Below are positions 25,724-35,102 of a DNA stretch of 64,000 nt, piece by piece. Location of the stretch: positions 62,001 through 126,000 of the forward strand of contig CALVBS010000002.1 in the NCBI GenBank assembly GCA_944325865.1. The letters are read 5' to 3'. Position 1 is the first letter of the stretch. Each line of letters opens with the position of its first letter. A program made the translations under genes and the position numbers. Source of the stretch: Candidatus Gastranaerophilales bacterium. GTDB taxonomy: Bacteria; Cyanobacteriota; Vampirovibrionia; Gastranaerophilales; Gastranaerophilaceae. The notes beneath the pieces are model-generated. The model saw nothing but the letters and a program-made list of their open reading frames with translations, was not told the DNA's origin and ran no database searches.

Positions 25724-25930
25724 CTATTTAAGTCTTACGTTAACTGAAGTACCTTTTTTAGAGATTTCAACTTTGTCTTCTCTTGCTAACCAGCCAAGAC
25801 CTAAATCTGCAAAGTTTCCTTTAAGATCTAATTCTTTTTTAATTTTTGAAAAAGTTGTTTCGCCGTTGTTGTTCAAATAGTTATAGATTTGACCAGCTGA
25901 CATTCCGATTTGTTCTTGTAATTCTTGCAT
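25724..25930 (-). CDS. Winged helix-turn-helix protein (DUF2582-like)
   Basis: A 68-residue single winged helix: GMSAGQIYNYLNNNGETTFSK (helices 1-2), then KKELDLKGNFADLGLGWL (recognition) and the wing VEISKKGTSVNVRLK. Proteins of this family are common in anaerobes and of unknown function. It has a good RBS (AGGAGG) and its own terminator. Confidence 0.8.
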   Translation of the reverse strand: MQELQEQIGMSAGQIYNYLNNNGETTFSKIKKELDLKGNFADLGLGWLAREDKVEISKKGTSVNVRLK

Positions 25931-26096
25931 TTAATACCTCCTACTTTCTACAATGCACATTATACTGAGTATTTTAATTTATAAATAGATATTAGTCCAT
26001 TTTGTAATATTTTGCAATAGTATAGAAGGATTATTTTATTTGTAAAAATTACACTTATTTTTGTGCTAAAATACTTTAAAAAGAGGATTGTTTTTT

Positions 26097-29000
26097 GTGA
26101 TTATAGACGGAAGTGTTTCATCAAATAAAACGGATATTCTTGTTGAAAAGTATTCTGCTTTGATTAACTCCGGCATTGATTCTTCAAGGATTCTTGTGCT
26201 GGTCCAGAACTCAAATTTAAAAAATAATTTTATTAACAGAACTCTTGACAAGTTACAGATTGAATCTCTGGAAAAAATGCAGGTTTATTCTTTTTTCGGA
26301 CTTGTTTATAACACTATTATAGATAACTGGGCTTTTATTGAAAACGGAAACCCTTTCAAGAATAATCCTAAAATCCTCCCGAATCTTGCCGGTCTGGAAG
26401 TTTCACAATTCATATTGAAAGACATCCTGAAAAAAATTCCTTTTAAAGGATATAATTCTAAAAAATCACTTCTCCATCAACTTTTCAGAAGATACGCCCT
26501 CATTGTACAAAATAATCTGACCGATGAAGATGTGGAATGGCGTTCCAGAGTGTTAGATGAAGGATTTGCAGACGATGCAAAACTAACATTGAAACAGCTA
26601 TTAAAAGACACTCTACAGCTCCGTGATTTTGACTATTTGAGACAGGGGCTTGTATTTAATTATATATATAAAAATACGAATTACTTTAAAAATATTGAAT
26701 ATTTAATACTTGATGACGGCGATGAAATCACTCCGATTTGTTATGATTTTATAAAATATTTATCCAAACAATTAAAAGAGGTTTTCATTGCATTTGACTC
26801 AAAAGGAGCAAGCAGAATAGGCTATCTTAGTGCCGACAGAACCGCCGTTTGGAAATTTGAAGAACTTTTTAATCAACCGGTAACAGTACTTGATACACAA
26901 ACAAAATTAAAATTTGATGCTGAAAATATTTATAAAAATATTACTGAAAATAAAAAAGAAATTCTAAAGAACTTTTCAATACAATCGCCTTCAAAACGCT
27001 CATCAATGATTGATAAAGCTGCGGAAAAAATTAATGAACTTTTGAAGAAAAATATTTTGCCGCATGAAATTTCAATAGTTACACCAATAATTGATGAGAT
27101 GTTGAAATTCACACTTTCAAAGAGTTTAAACAAAATTATAACTCCGCTTTACCTTTCCGGAAGCGAAAAACTTATACAGAACAAACTCGTACTGGCAACA
27201 ATGACCATTTTAAAAATGAATTCAGTACACAAAGATAACTTAACAGGTTTTGATTTAAGAAATATTCTTGTGAATATTCTGGATATTCCGGTGAAATATT
27301 GCAGAGACATTCTTGAATTATTTGATAATGAAAAAACTATCCCCGAACACGAATTTGAAAATGAAGAACATAATAAAAAATATAATAATTTTAAGAATCT
27401 GCTTGAAAAATTAGCCAATTCCGACAAGAAAATGTCCGAACAGGTCTATGAAATTTATTACAACCTAATTGATTTTAAAATAATAAATCCGAATGAAATA
27501 AACAAATTTAATTTCTTTATTAAGCAGCTGCAGGATTTTGAAAACATATTCGGCTCCGGAGCAATTTCCAGAAAAGATGAAATTCTTACACAAATAGAAA
27601 ATTCAATCATTGCGGAGAATCCTTACTCCACTCTGGAAATAGGAGAAAACAATATTATAATAGGAACTCCGCAAAAAATCATTGACAATCAGATAAAAAC
27701 AAAATACCAGTTCTGGCTTGATATATCCAGTGATGAATGGGTTAAATCAGATACAGGTCCATTATATAATGCCTGGGTTTTCCAGCGGGGCTGGAGTAAA
27801 GATGAATATACAATCGAAGATAATATAGAATTAAGTAAAGAAAAAACGGCTCGTATTCTACGGAAACTCACCCTGCTTTCAGATGAGTTTATTTATACAT
27901 ATTCAAGCCTCTTTGACGGAAACGGGGTTGAGAATTTCGGCGGTATAGAAGAATATGTTATAGTTGATGAAAATAACCAACGGGAACAAAATGAAAATTC
28001 AAAAGCACGCCCTATTATCCCCCGTGATGACCAGAAACCGGTTCTGGAATATGAAAAAGGACAGATGGCAATTTCCGCGGTTCCGGGTGCCGGAAAAACT
28101 ACAATCCTTCTCGCGTTGATACTGAAACTGCTTGATAAAGGAATCAATCCGGATAATATTTTTGTTATGACTTATATGGAATCCGCAGCAAGAAATTTCA
28201 GAGAAAGAATTAAAGCTGTCAGGGAAAACTCCACACAACTTCCAAATATAAGCACAATCCACGGGCTTGCACTCAGAATTCTGAAAGAAAACGGAAACTT
28301 CGAAAGGCTTGGGCTTTCCTCGGATTTTGATATCTGCGATGATACCCAGCGTTCCAGAATAGTAAAAGAAGCTTCTGCCGATTTAAAACTTAAGAAAACC
28401 GAACTGGACGAATTTGACAGAGCTATATCAGTATTCAAAATAGGTCAGGGAAATTTCTCATCAGAAATTACTGATAACAAACTGAAAAAGTTTCAACTGT
28501 TCTTTGAACGATATCAAAATATCCTACACGAATTAAATCTCATAGATTACGACGACATGCTGATTTCTTCCGTGAAACTTCTGGAGGAAAACGATGATAT
28601 CAGAGAATACTATCAGGATATTTGCATGTATATTATAGAAGATGAAGCTCAGGATTCATCCTCTGTACAGCAGCGTTTGATTAATCTTTTGAGTGCAAAA
28701 CACAAAAACCTAATCCGCTGCGGCGACATAAATCAGGCAATTACTACAACTTTTACAAATGCAGATGTTAAAGGTTTCAGAAAATTTATAGCAGAAAGCC
28801 AAAACGTCAGCATGAATTGTTCTCAAAGATGCTGTGAAGGTGTATGGAAACTTGCAAACGAACTTCTTTTATCCGCTGAACAAAAAGAAGAAACTAAAGA
28901 TGCATTCTTTCACATACTTATGAACCCTGTTGAAGGCAGAAACCCTGTCAGCGAAAATTCCGTTTCCGGTCATATTTTTGAAAAACCGCTGGAAGAACGG

Positions 29001-29969
29001 AATTTTGTTTTGAGAGAAATTAAAAATGCATTCAGAAAAAATCCTAAAGCAACGGTAGGAATCCTTTTAAGAAATAATTTTCAGGTAGCACAGTGGATGA
29101 ATTTTATCAATGACAGCGGGTTAAAAAGTATTACAAGGAGCGAATGCCTTGAGCAGAAATCCATTTTTCGTGCGATTTTTGCAGTATTAAATTTGATTTT
29201 AAAACCGTTTGATAACAATGTTGTTGCTGAAAGTTATGAAATCCTTGCCGAACTCGGTTTTTACAAACAACGTCTCGGACTTGAAATAAAAAAAAGTGAA
29301 AAACCGTTTATTACAATAAATCCTGACGATATAGACAACACATCGCTTTGTCAATTTTACTGGGATTTTGACTACTGGCTCTATTCACCGCATCTTACAC
29401 CGGATGAACTTGTCATCAAAATAGGACTTCACTATTTTACAAGTGAAATTGAAAAATCAAATATTTATCTTATTGCAATTCTTGTTAAACGATTGAGTGC
29501 AACTGCAAAAAATCTTGAAACAGTTGTTGCAAGACTCGCTGAACTTGCAAAAAGAAACAGTCTGAGCGGTTTCAAATTTTTCTCGGAAGAGGATGAAAAC
29601 GACAGAGGTTTTCTTGAAGGCAAAGTACAGATTATGACCCTGCATAAATCAAAAGGCGATGAATTTGACTATGTATTCTTACCTGAAATGTCAGAAAAAA
29701 ATCTTCCGCTGGAATTTGATAAAATTAAACTGAAATCATCGGATTTTATGGAGAATGTCAAATGTCTGAATCCGAATTATAAACAAAAAAATGAATTCGA
29801 AATGAAACAGGAAATTGTTGCAGAAAATTTGAGACTTTTATATGTAGCAATTACCAGAGCAAAATTGAAACTGTATTTTACGGTATCAAGAAAAGTAAAA
29901 TCTTTTGAAAAAATCGTTGATATGGAACCATCCTCAATTTTTGACGTAGTGGAGGTTTGTAATGAATAA
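26097..29969 (+). CDS. AddAB-like fused double helicase: degenerate N-terminal module + UvrD-family helicase
   Basis: A 1290-residue protein. GTG 26097 is preferred because AAGAGGA lies about 9 bases upstream; the TTG at 26088 is too close. Residues about 1-600 look like an inactivated helicase of the AddB/RecC kind, with a degenerate Walker A (GSVSSNKTD) and a Walker B-like LILDDGDE. Residues about 640-1290 are an intact UvrD-family helicase: VPGAGKTT, MTYMESAARNFRER, IIEDEAQDSS, CGDINQAI, MTLHKSKGDEFD and VAITRAKLKLYF. The separate nuclease gene follows with an 8-base overlap. Together they probably resect double-strand breaks for recombination, with an unusual fusion of both motor parts. 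Confidence 0.8.
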   Translation: MIIDGSVSSNKTDILVEKYSALINSGIDSSRILVLVQNSNLKNNFINRTLDKLQIESLEKMQVYSFFGLVYNTIIDNWAFIENGNPFKNNPKILPNLAGLEVSQFILKDILKKIPFKGYNSKKSLLHQLFRRYALIVQNNLTDEDVEWRSRVLDEGFADDAKLTLKQLLKDTLQLRDFDYLRQGLVFNYIYKNTNYFKNIEYLILDDGDEITPICYDFIKYLSKQLKEVFIAFDSKGASRIGYLSADRTAVWKFEELFNQPVTVLDTQTKLKFDAENIYKNITENKKEILKNFSIQSPSKRSSMIDKAAEKINELLKKNILPHEISIVTPIIDEMLKFTLSKSLNKIITPLYLSGSEKLIQNKLVLATMTILKMNSVHKDNLTGFDLRNILVNILDIPVKYCRDILELFDNEKTIPEHEFENEEHNKKYNNFKNLLEKLANSDKKMSEQVYEIYYNLIDFKIINPNEINKFNFFIKQLQDFENIFGSGAISRKDEILTQIENSIIAENPYSTLEIGENNIIIGTPQKIIDNQIKTKYQFWLDISSDEWVKSDTGPLYNAWVFQRGWSKDEYTIEDNIELSKEKTARILRKLTLLSDEFIYTYSSLFDGNGVENFGGIEEYVIVDENNQREQNENSKARPIIPRDDQKPVLEYEKGQMAISAVPGAGKTTILLALILKLLDKGINPDNIFVMTYMESAARNFRERIKAVRENSTQLPNISTIHGLALRILKENGNFERLGLSSDFDICDDTQRSRIVKEASADLKLKKTELDEFDRAISVFKIGQGNFSSEITDNKLKKFQLFFERYQNILHELNLIDYDDMLISSVKLLEENDDIREYYQDICMYIIEDEAQDSSSVQQRLINLLSAKHKNLIRCGDINQAITTTFTNADVKGFRKFIAESQNVSMNCSQRCCEGVWKLANELLLSAEQKEETKDAFFHILMNPVEGRNPVSENSVSGHIFEKPLEERNFVLREIKNAFRKNPKATVGILLRNNFQVAQWMNFINDSGLKSITRSECLEQKSIFRAIFAVLNLILKPFDNNVVAESYEILAELGFYKQRLGLEIKKSEKPFITINPDDIDNTSLCQFYWDFDYWLYSPHLTPDELVIKIGLHYFTSEIEKSNIYLIAILVKRLSATAKNLETVVARLAELAKRNSLSGFKFFSEEDENDRGFLEGKVQIMTLHKSKGDEFDYVFLPEMSEKNLPLEFDKIKLKSSDFMENVKCLNPNYKQKNEFEMKQEIVAENLRLLYVAITRAKLKLYFTVSRKVKSFEKIVDMEPSSIFDVVEVCNE

Positions 29970-30603
29970 CTTTTCACCAAATATGCTGAAAACTTACATA
30001 AGTTGTCCGAAAAAGTATTATTTTAAATATATTCAAAATATTTCAATGCCGCAGCCAGCAAGCTTCTTTGAAAAGGGTAAAAAAATCCACGCACTTGCAA
30101 ATTATTACCTTCGCGGTGCAGACATTTCCAATATGATTAATGAACTTGATGATGAAGAAAAACCGGTATGGCAAAAACTCTTTGAAAACGAATTTTTCAA
30201 AAAAACTTATGTGAATTCAGAATACAATCTATCCTGCAAAATCGGAGATTTCTGGGTTGGAGGACGTCTTGATGCACTTATGCAAGACGGTAATGACTAC
30301 TTTATACTGGATTACAAGACAGGCTCTGTTCCTAAAAATCCTGAAACAGATTTTCAAACAATGGTCTATCTAATGTGTGCGGATAAAAAATTAAAAAATT
30401 ACAATTCCCTGAAATTTGTCTATATTGATTTGAGAAATGACCAAAATGCAATAATCGAATTAACTACTGAACGAAAAAAACTCTACGAAAAAGCTCTGAC
30501 TGAGATCTGTAAAAGAATTACCGAAGAAACAGAATACCCGCAAAAAACTGATTCCTGTAGTTTTTGCGAATATTCAAAATTATGTTTTATGAATGATTAT
30601 TAA
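29962..30603 (+). CDS. RecB/AddB-type Fe-S nuclease (PD-(D/E)XK, Cas4-like)
   Basis: A 213-residue nuclease. The first Cys (SCPKKYYFKY) and the C-terminal cluster (CSFCEYSKLC) provide the four ligands of a [4Fe-4S] site. The catalytic motifs are GRLDAL (Asp) and YFILDYKTG (Asp-x-Lys). It overlaps the helicase by 8 bases and has its own RBS (GTGGAGG) inside that gene, so the two are made together. In AddB and Cas4 the same fold is joined to a helicase or to adaptation genes; here it is free. No CRISPR array was seen in the window. Confidence 0.88.
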   Translation: MNNFSPNMLKTYISCPKKYYFKYIQNISMPQPASFFEKGKKIHALANYYLRGADISNMINELDDEEKPVWQKLFENEFFKKTYVNSEYNLSCKIGDFWVGGRLDALMQDGNDYFILDYKTGSVPKNPETDFQTMVYLMCADKKLKNYNSLKFVYIDLRNDQNAIIELTTERKKLYEKALTEICKRITEETEYPQKTDSCSFCEYSKLCFMNDY

Positions 30604-30606
30604 TTT

Positions 30607-31050
30607 TTACTTTTCGTTAGGATATACACATGTTCCTGCTTCATTCCAAATTTTAGTTAACGTCGCTTCAGCAGGAGTTCCACCAATAACTAATGCTCCG
30701 GTGGAAGTTGTTTCGCGAGAATTTGGATCTCTTTTCAAGGCATCGCCCAATTCTTTAAGCTGTTCTTTGGAATACGAACAAACCATTTTATTTTCAGGAT
30801 GGTTGCTGACTTCATTTATCTCTACACATTTACCGTTCTGCCATCCCAGAATTTGTGCGGTAACAGTTGCATCCGAAAGATTTACTACCTCTTTATAAGG
30901 GCTGCAGGTAGCACGTTTTTTATATATTACAGGAATATCATCAGTTGCGGATACTGCCTTGTTCATAAATGTGTTTACCCCAACAACCCCGAAAGCACAT
31001 GCAAAAATTCCAATACAAAGCAATCCTATTGCTAATCTTTTTATTTTCAT
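30607..31050 (-). CDS. Exported or membrane-anchored protein of unknown function
   Basis: A 147-residue protein. The N-terminus (LAIGLLCIGIFACAFGVVGV) is a signal or anchor helix. The rest has three or four Cys and a Gly-rich end (GALVIGGTPAEATLTKIWN). It resembles no family I know. It is convergent with the nuclease gene, with only 3 bases between the stops. Confidence 0.6.
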   Translation of the reverse strand: MKIKRLAIGLLCIGIFACAFGVVGVNTFMNKAVSATDDIPVIYKKRATCSPYKEVVNLSDATVTAQILGWQNGKCVEINEVSNHPENKMVCSYSKEQLKELGDALKRDPNSRETTSTGALVIGGTPAEATLTKIWNEAGTCVYPNEK

Positions 31051-31126
31051 CTGTTAAAATTACCTTTCTTTTTAATTTTTCCAACCTTTTACACAAATGT
31101 TAATTATTACAACATTATATTTCACT

Positions 31127-31163
31127 GAAAAAAATCCTCTGTCTGAATGACAGAGGATTTTTC
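31127..31163 (-). terminator. Rho-independent terminator of rplJL
   Basis: An AATCCTCTGTC/GACAGAGGATT stem is followed by T-run on the minus strand, just after rplL. Confidence 0.88.
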
Positions 31164-31182
31164 AAATTTTTGAAGAAAGCAA

Positions 31183-31560
31183 TTACTTGATTTCAACAGT
31201 AGCACCAGCAGCTTCAAGCTGTTTTTTGATAGCTTCTGCATCTTCTTTTTTGATGCCTTCTTTAACAGGTTTTGGAGCACCATCAACTAAATCTTTAGCT
31301 TCTTTCAAGCCAAGACCTGTGATAGCACGAACTTCTTTCAATACAGCGATTTTGTTAGCACCAGCTGCTGCAAGGATTACGCTAACTTCAGTAGCTTCGT
31401 CAGCTGCTGCTTCACCAGCTGCTGCAGGAGCTGCTGCTGCAACTGCTACAGGAGCTGCTGCAGATACGCCGAATTTTTCTTCCATAGCTTTTACTAATTC
31501 AGCTGCTTCTAATAAAGTTAATTTTTCGATTGATTCTAAAATTGATTCTACGTTACTCAT
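31183..31560 (-). CDS. rplL: 50S ribosomal protein L7/L12
   Basis: A 125-residue stalk protein. It has the N-terminal dimer part ([20 protein letters not shown]), an Ala-rich hinge (residues about 35-58) and the C-terminal factor-binding domain ([40 protein letters not shown]). It follows rplJ as in all bacteria. There is a terminator after it. Confidence 0.98.
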   Translation of the reverse strand: MSNVESILESIEKLTLLEAAELVKAMEEKFGVSAAAPVAVAAAAPAAAGEAAADEATEVSVILAAAGANKIAVLKEVRAITGLGLKEAKDLVDGAPKPVKEGIKKEDAEAIKKQLEAAGATVEIK

Positions 31561-31648
31561 TAATTTTCTCCTTTTATAGTTTTTTATTTTGTACTTAATT
31601 AATTTTGATAATTTGCTAAATCAAATCATCATCCGCAGAAAGCAAAAA

Positions 31649-32179
31649 CTAAGCTGCGGCTTTTTCTTTCTGATCTCTGACAGCTGCAACGGCACGTGTA
31701 AGAGATGCCATAACTGCGTTGACAGATCCAACGATACCTGAAGCAGGGGAATTGATAGAGCCGAGCATTTTTGCGTAAAGTTCTTCTTTTGAAGGAAGAG
31801 CTGCAAGTGCTTTAGCTTCATCTGCTGACAATAAATTGCCTTCCAATACTGCACCGAGGATTTCGCCTTTTTTAGTGTCTTTAATAAATTTAGATACAAC
31901 TTTTGCAGGGCTTACCTGATCATCAAAACCGAATGCCACTGCAATAGGTCCTTTGCACAACTCAGCAATAGCTTCATAAGCAGTCCCTTTAGAAGCTATT
32001 TTTGCAAGAGTATTTTTGGTAACCATATAGTCGCCGCCTTCTTTTTGAAGATTGCGTCTGAGGTTTGTAATTTCTTCTACGGTATAACCTTTATACTCAG
32101 TTACAAGTGCTACCTGAGCTTTTTCGAAGTTTTCCTTCATTGCATCTATTTTTTCTTGTTTAAATGCTTTTGTTGACAT
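31649..32179 (-). CDS. rplJ: 50S ribosomal protein L10
   Basis: A 176-residue protein that anchors L7/L12 dimers to the ribosome. FEKAQVALVTEYKGYTVEEI, LRRNLQKEGGDYMVTKNTL and GPIAVAFGFDDQVSPAKV are typical. The C-terminal helix carries the L7/L12 binding sites. The upstream region on the same strand looks like an L10 leader. rplK/rplA are not adjacent, so rplJL is its own transcription unit. Confidence 0.97.
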   Translation of the reverse strand: MSTKAFKQEKIDAMKENFEKAQVALVTEYKGYTVEEITNLRRNLQKEGGDYMVTKNTLAKIASKGTAYEAIAELCKGPIAVAFGFDDQVSPAKVVSKFIKDTKKGEILGAVLEGNLLSADEAKALAALPSKEELYAKMLGSINSPASGIVGSVNAVMASLTRAVAAVRDQKEKAAA

Positions 32180-32199
32180 TTTTGCTCCTTTGATTGTAA

Positions 32200-32447
32200 C
32201 TTTTTTATCGACCTTAATATGTCCAAATACAAAAATTTTGCAATTCTAATATTTGGAACCGCAAAATTACACGAGACATATAAGCTATTATTATATTTGA
32301 CCTGTGTAACCTCGATTAGCTGTCTTCTGCATTTAACCGGACGGCATTTTAAAGACTTTATGTCTTTTAAAATAAGACTTACAAGTTACTTTATATTGCC
32401 TGCATTCATCTTATTTCTGCCTAACCCCGGACTAATTGTCTGCGGTT
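32200..32447 (-). promoter_or_regulatory. Probable ribosomal protein L10 leader
   Basis: The 314-base gap between rplJ and the next gene is the rplJ mRNA leader. On the minus strand it has AACCGCAGACAATTAG and, further on, GAAGACAGCTAATCGAGG, which resemble the conserved parts of the known L10 leader, where L10 represses its own mRNA. The open frame on the other strand (32219-32479) is a shadow. Confidence 0.55.
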
Positions 32448-32457
32448 TACAAATCTT

Positions 32458-32485
32458 ATTTTATCAGAAAAATTTTTAAAATCAA
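32458..32485 (-). promoter_or_regulatory. Promoter of the rplJL unit
   Basis: TTGATT and TAAAAT (with a TGA preceding) are 16 bases apart on the minus strand. It leaves a leader of about 270 bases. Confidence 0.55.
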
Positions 32486-32493
32486 TAAAAAAC

Positions 32494-33417
32494 TTAATCT
32501 TTCTTAACCAACGACCAGACATTTTCATCTTCAGTAATTTCGTAAGTACCTTTTAAATAGGCAGTAAACTTCGGATTTTTAACATACTGGTATCTGTTGC
32601 AGAAGTTACCGTAACAAAGGATTTCATCAGGCATATTAAGTTGCAACAGAGTTTTTATATCTGCATAAATATCCTTAACCTTTACGCTGTCAGGATAAAC
32701 ATCTATGGCCATATTAGTCGAAATTGTAAGTTTTCTAGGTTTTAGCTGGGCCTTCAACTTACTGATTGCATCTGAGACTGTAGCAAGAATTGTATCGACC
32801 ATATCAAATTTCTGAGATGTAATAATAAGGGTTCTGCCGTCTTTTGAAAACCTGCATCCCGGAAGACTTTTAAGCATATTAAACAATGCAACAATGACAA
32901 TTTCTTCCTGTTTTTTATCAATATTTTTAACATCATTATGAGTTTGATAAATGTCCTTCAAAAGGGTTTTTAATGTCACATGGATTAAAACAACTATATT
33001 ATGATATTCCATAATTTGTTTTTTAGCTTCAGCTTTCAATTCCTGGTTAAAACGTTCTTCTTCTTGCTGACGTTTAACAATAAGCCGCTTATCGATTGAC
33101 GTAACCTTATATTTAGCGAAAATTTTCACCTGAGAAACTACATATAAAGTAACCCCGAGCAATGCTATAAAAACAAATAAGGAACCATCCAACCCTGCCT
33201 GTCCTTTTTTCAATTCTTCAGCAAAATGAGCCATCATCACATCTTTAATGGATTTTATAAAAGGATCCATAAAACTTAGAAAATCGTTTCCGATAAGTTC
33301 AAGAAACCAGTATAAAGAAACAATAAATACTGTAAATATTGTTACTATTTGAATTAAGACAAGCAGTTGTTCAAGCAATTTGAATAATTGTCTTTGTTTT
33401 TCCAACACTTTAACCAT
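32494..33417 (-). CDS. Membrane protein of unknown function, 307 aa
   Basis: Two membrane helices (residues about 20-40 and 78-98) are separated by a helical stretch. A coiled-coil part (KRQQEEERFNQELKAEAKKQ) and a cytosolic alpha/beta domain (SKDGRTLIITSQKFDMVDTI, KLTISTNMAIDVYPDSVKVK) follow. The C-terminal domain has the look of a ligand- or protein-binding module without catalytic residues. It is the last gene of the yvcK-panB-panC run, 14 bases after panC. Confidence 0.6.
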   Translation of the reverse strand: MVKVLEKQRQLFKLLEQLLVLIQIVTIFTVFIVSLYWFLELIGNDFLSFMDPFIKSIKDVMMAHFAEELKKGQAGLDGSLFVFIALLGVTLYVVSQVKIFAKYKVTSIDKRLIVKRQQEEERFNQELKAEAKKQIMEYHNIVVLIHVTLKTLLKDIYQTHNDVKNIDKKQEEIVIVALFNMLKSLPGCRFSKDGRTLIITSQKFDMVDTILATVSDAISKLKAQLKPRKLTISTNMAIDVYPDSVKVKDIYADIKTLLQLNMPDEILCYGNFCNRYQYVKNPKFTAYLKGTYEITEDENVWSLVKKD

Positions 33418-33431
33418 CGAAATTCCTCATA

Positions 33432-34283
33432 TTATAATTCTATATTGTCGATTAAACGGACATCTTCCACTCTCAAAGCTATAAAAACTATTGTATCGGA
33501 ATCAGCAGTTTCTTTTTCTTCAAGATTATTTTTGTCTCTAAATTCAAGATATTCAAGCGAATGATTTTCATTCAACATAGAATATGCTGTTTCCTTTAAA
33601 GCGTTTATATCTTTTATGCCTTTATTATAGCATATTTTTATATTATTCAAAATTTTACTTAAAACAAGAGCCTCTTTCTTACCGTTCGCACTAAGGTATT
33701 TGTTACGGGAACTGAGTGCAAGTCCGCTTTCTTCCCTTACAATAGGGCATGGAATTATATCAACCGGAATATTCAAATCCTTAACCATTTTTTTAAGAAT
33801 TATTAACTGCTGCCTGTCCTTTTCTCCGAAAAAAGCAAAATCAGGCTGAACAATATTAAACAGTTTGTTTACAACGGTACAAACACCGTCAAAATGCCCG
33901 ACTCTGGATTTTCCGCAAAGCTTATTTACATAGAAAAACGGCGGAATAACATAAGTCAAAAAGTCATTGCTGAGCATTTGTGCATCCGGATACATTTCTG
34001 CAGGCGACGGTGCAAAAACTATATCAGCACCTATGGTATCACACAGTTTTGTATCTTCATCCAGAGTTCTGGGATATTTATCCAAATCTTCACCAGGGCA
34101 GAATTGAATAGGATTAACAAAAACAGAAACAACCGTTTTGTCACATTTCGCTACACTTTTTTCAATAAGACTCTTATGTCCGTTATGCAAAGCACCCATT
34201 GTAGGTACAAGCCCGACAGTCAAACCTTGTTTTTTCCACTCTTTAACCTGCTCTCTGACTTCAGCTATTGTATGTAATAACAT
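33432..34283 (-). CDS. panC: Pantothenate synthetase (pantoate-beta-alanine ligase)
   Basis: A 283-residue enzyme that joins pantoate to beta-alanine with ATP, the last step of vitamin B5 synthesis. Signatures are GLVPTMGALHNGHKSLI, FVNPIQFCPGEDLDKYPR, FFGEKDRQQLIILKKM and the KMSKS-like region SSRNKYLS. It lies in one run with panB, so both pantoate-side steps are coded here. There is no aspartate decarboxylase (panD) in the window. Confidence 0.97.
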   Translation of the reverse strand: MLLHTIAEVREQVKEWKKQGLTVGLVPTMGALHNGHKSLIEKSVAKCDKTVVSVFVNPIQFCPGEDLDKYPRTLDEDTKLCDTIGADIVFAPSPAEMYPDAQMLSNDFLTYVIPPFFYVNKLCGKSRVGHFDGVCTVVNKLFNIVQPDFAFFGEKDRQQLIILKKMVKDLNIPVDIIPCPIVREESGLALSSRNKYLSANGKKEALVLSKILNNIKICYNKGIKDINALKETAYSMLNENHSLEYLEFRDKNNLEEKETADSDTIVFIALRVEDVRLIDNIEL

Positions 34284-34335
34284 TCTCTCTCCACACTTTC
34301 TTTTATAAAGATTATATCATGAAATTGTACTGATA

Positions 34336-35082
34336 TTAAAATTTATATTTTTTCTTATTTTTGGCAAATAACTTTTCATAGTAATCCGGATTTTTCGTAA
34401 AGTCTCTAAGTTGTTTATAATCCGGACACATCTCAAGAGCCTTATCCGTGTCTTTTTTAAAAGCATTTTTATCTCCGGCTTTCCCGTAAATATATCCTCT
34501 CACGGCATAATCCCAGCATCCCGGATTTTCATCAAACCTCTTGTTTAAAGTTTCGAGGGCTTTTTTATAATTTTTTGTCATAGAATAATTTACAGCTGCG
34601 AGGCGATAACTTTCCGAATTAAGACAAGAATTTATGGCATTTTCTGTATCACCCTTAAAAGAATATAAAAGACATAATTTAGCATTATTACCCGGATTCG
34701 GTTTAATTGCATTTGACTTAACAAATGCATCAATCGATTTTTGCCCCTCAAATCTAATTCCATAATAATAAGCCAGATTTTCATAAGCAAAAGCTTTAAC
34801 TGACGGTATTAATGCTGTTTTTACCGCAGCCTTATAAAAACATTCAGCTTTTGCATAATCTTTCATATTAAAAGCTGCACTTGTAAGCCACCACGGAAGA
34901 GCCAAATATTGAAAAACCAAACAAACAATTATAAAAATATATTCAACTACTCCTGAATTGAAATTTTTCGTTTTAATAAATGCAAGAATATGTTTAATAA
35001 TTATCAAAATAACTCCAAGAAGAGAAAATACGGATAATAATGCCATTACAATAAATGTTAAGAAATCGTCTCCGTTAATCAT
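34336..35082 (-). CDS. Membrane-anchored TPR-repeat protein
   Basis: A 248-residue protein. Two membrane helices (residues about 10-33 and 45-65) are followed by repeated 34-residue helical pairs from about 75 (DYAKAECFYKAAVKTALIPS, AFAYENLAYYYGIRFEGQKS, KKALETLNKRFDENPGCWDY). TPR domains bind partner proteins. It lies between panB and panC, with gaps of 20 and 52 bases. No direct link to pantothenate synthesis is known. Confidence 0.8.
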   Translation of the reverse strand: MINGDDFLTFIVMALLSVFSLLGVILIIIKHILAFIKTKNFNSGVVEYIFIIVCLVFQYLALPWWLTSAAFNMKDYAKAECFYKAAVKTALIPSVKAFAYENLAYYYGIRFEGQKSIDAFVKSNAIKPNPGNNAKLCLLYSFKGDTENAINSCLNSESYRLAAVNYSMTKNYKKALETLNKRFDENPGCWDYAVRGYIYGKAGDKNAFKKDTDKALEMCPDYKQLRDFTKNPDYYEKLFAKNKKKYKF

Positions 35083-35102
35083 TTTTATACTCCTTTTAAT
35101 TT

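Noticed and set aside
29962-30603. Fe-S nuclease considered as CRISPR Cas4
   Set aside because: There is no repeat array or other cas gene in the window; the 8-base overlap with the helicase points to an AddB-type partner.
31187-31579. 130-codon plus-strand frame of Ala/Ser-rich product
   Set aside because: It is the antisense shadow of rplL, whose Ala-rich hinge gives a long open frame on the other strand.
32219-32479. 86-codon plus-strand frame with hydrophobic product
   Set aside because: It lies opposite the rplJ leader and promoter and has no RBS; the leader explains the sequence.
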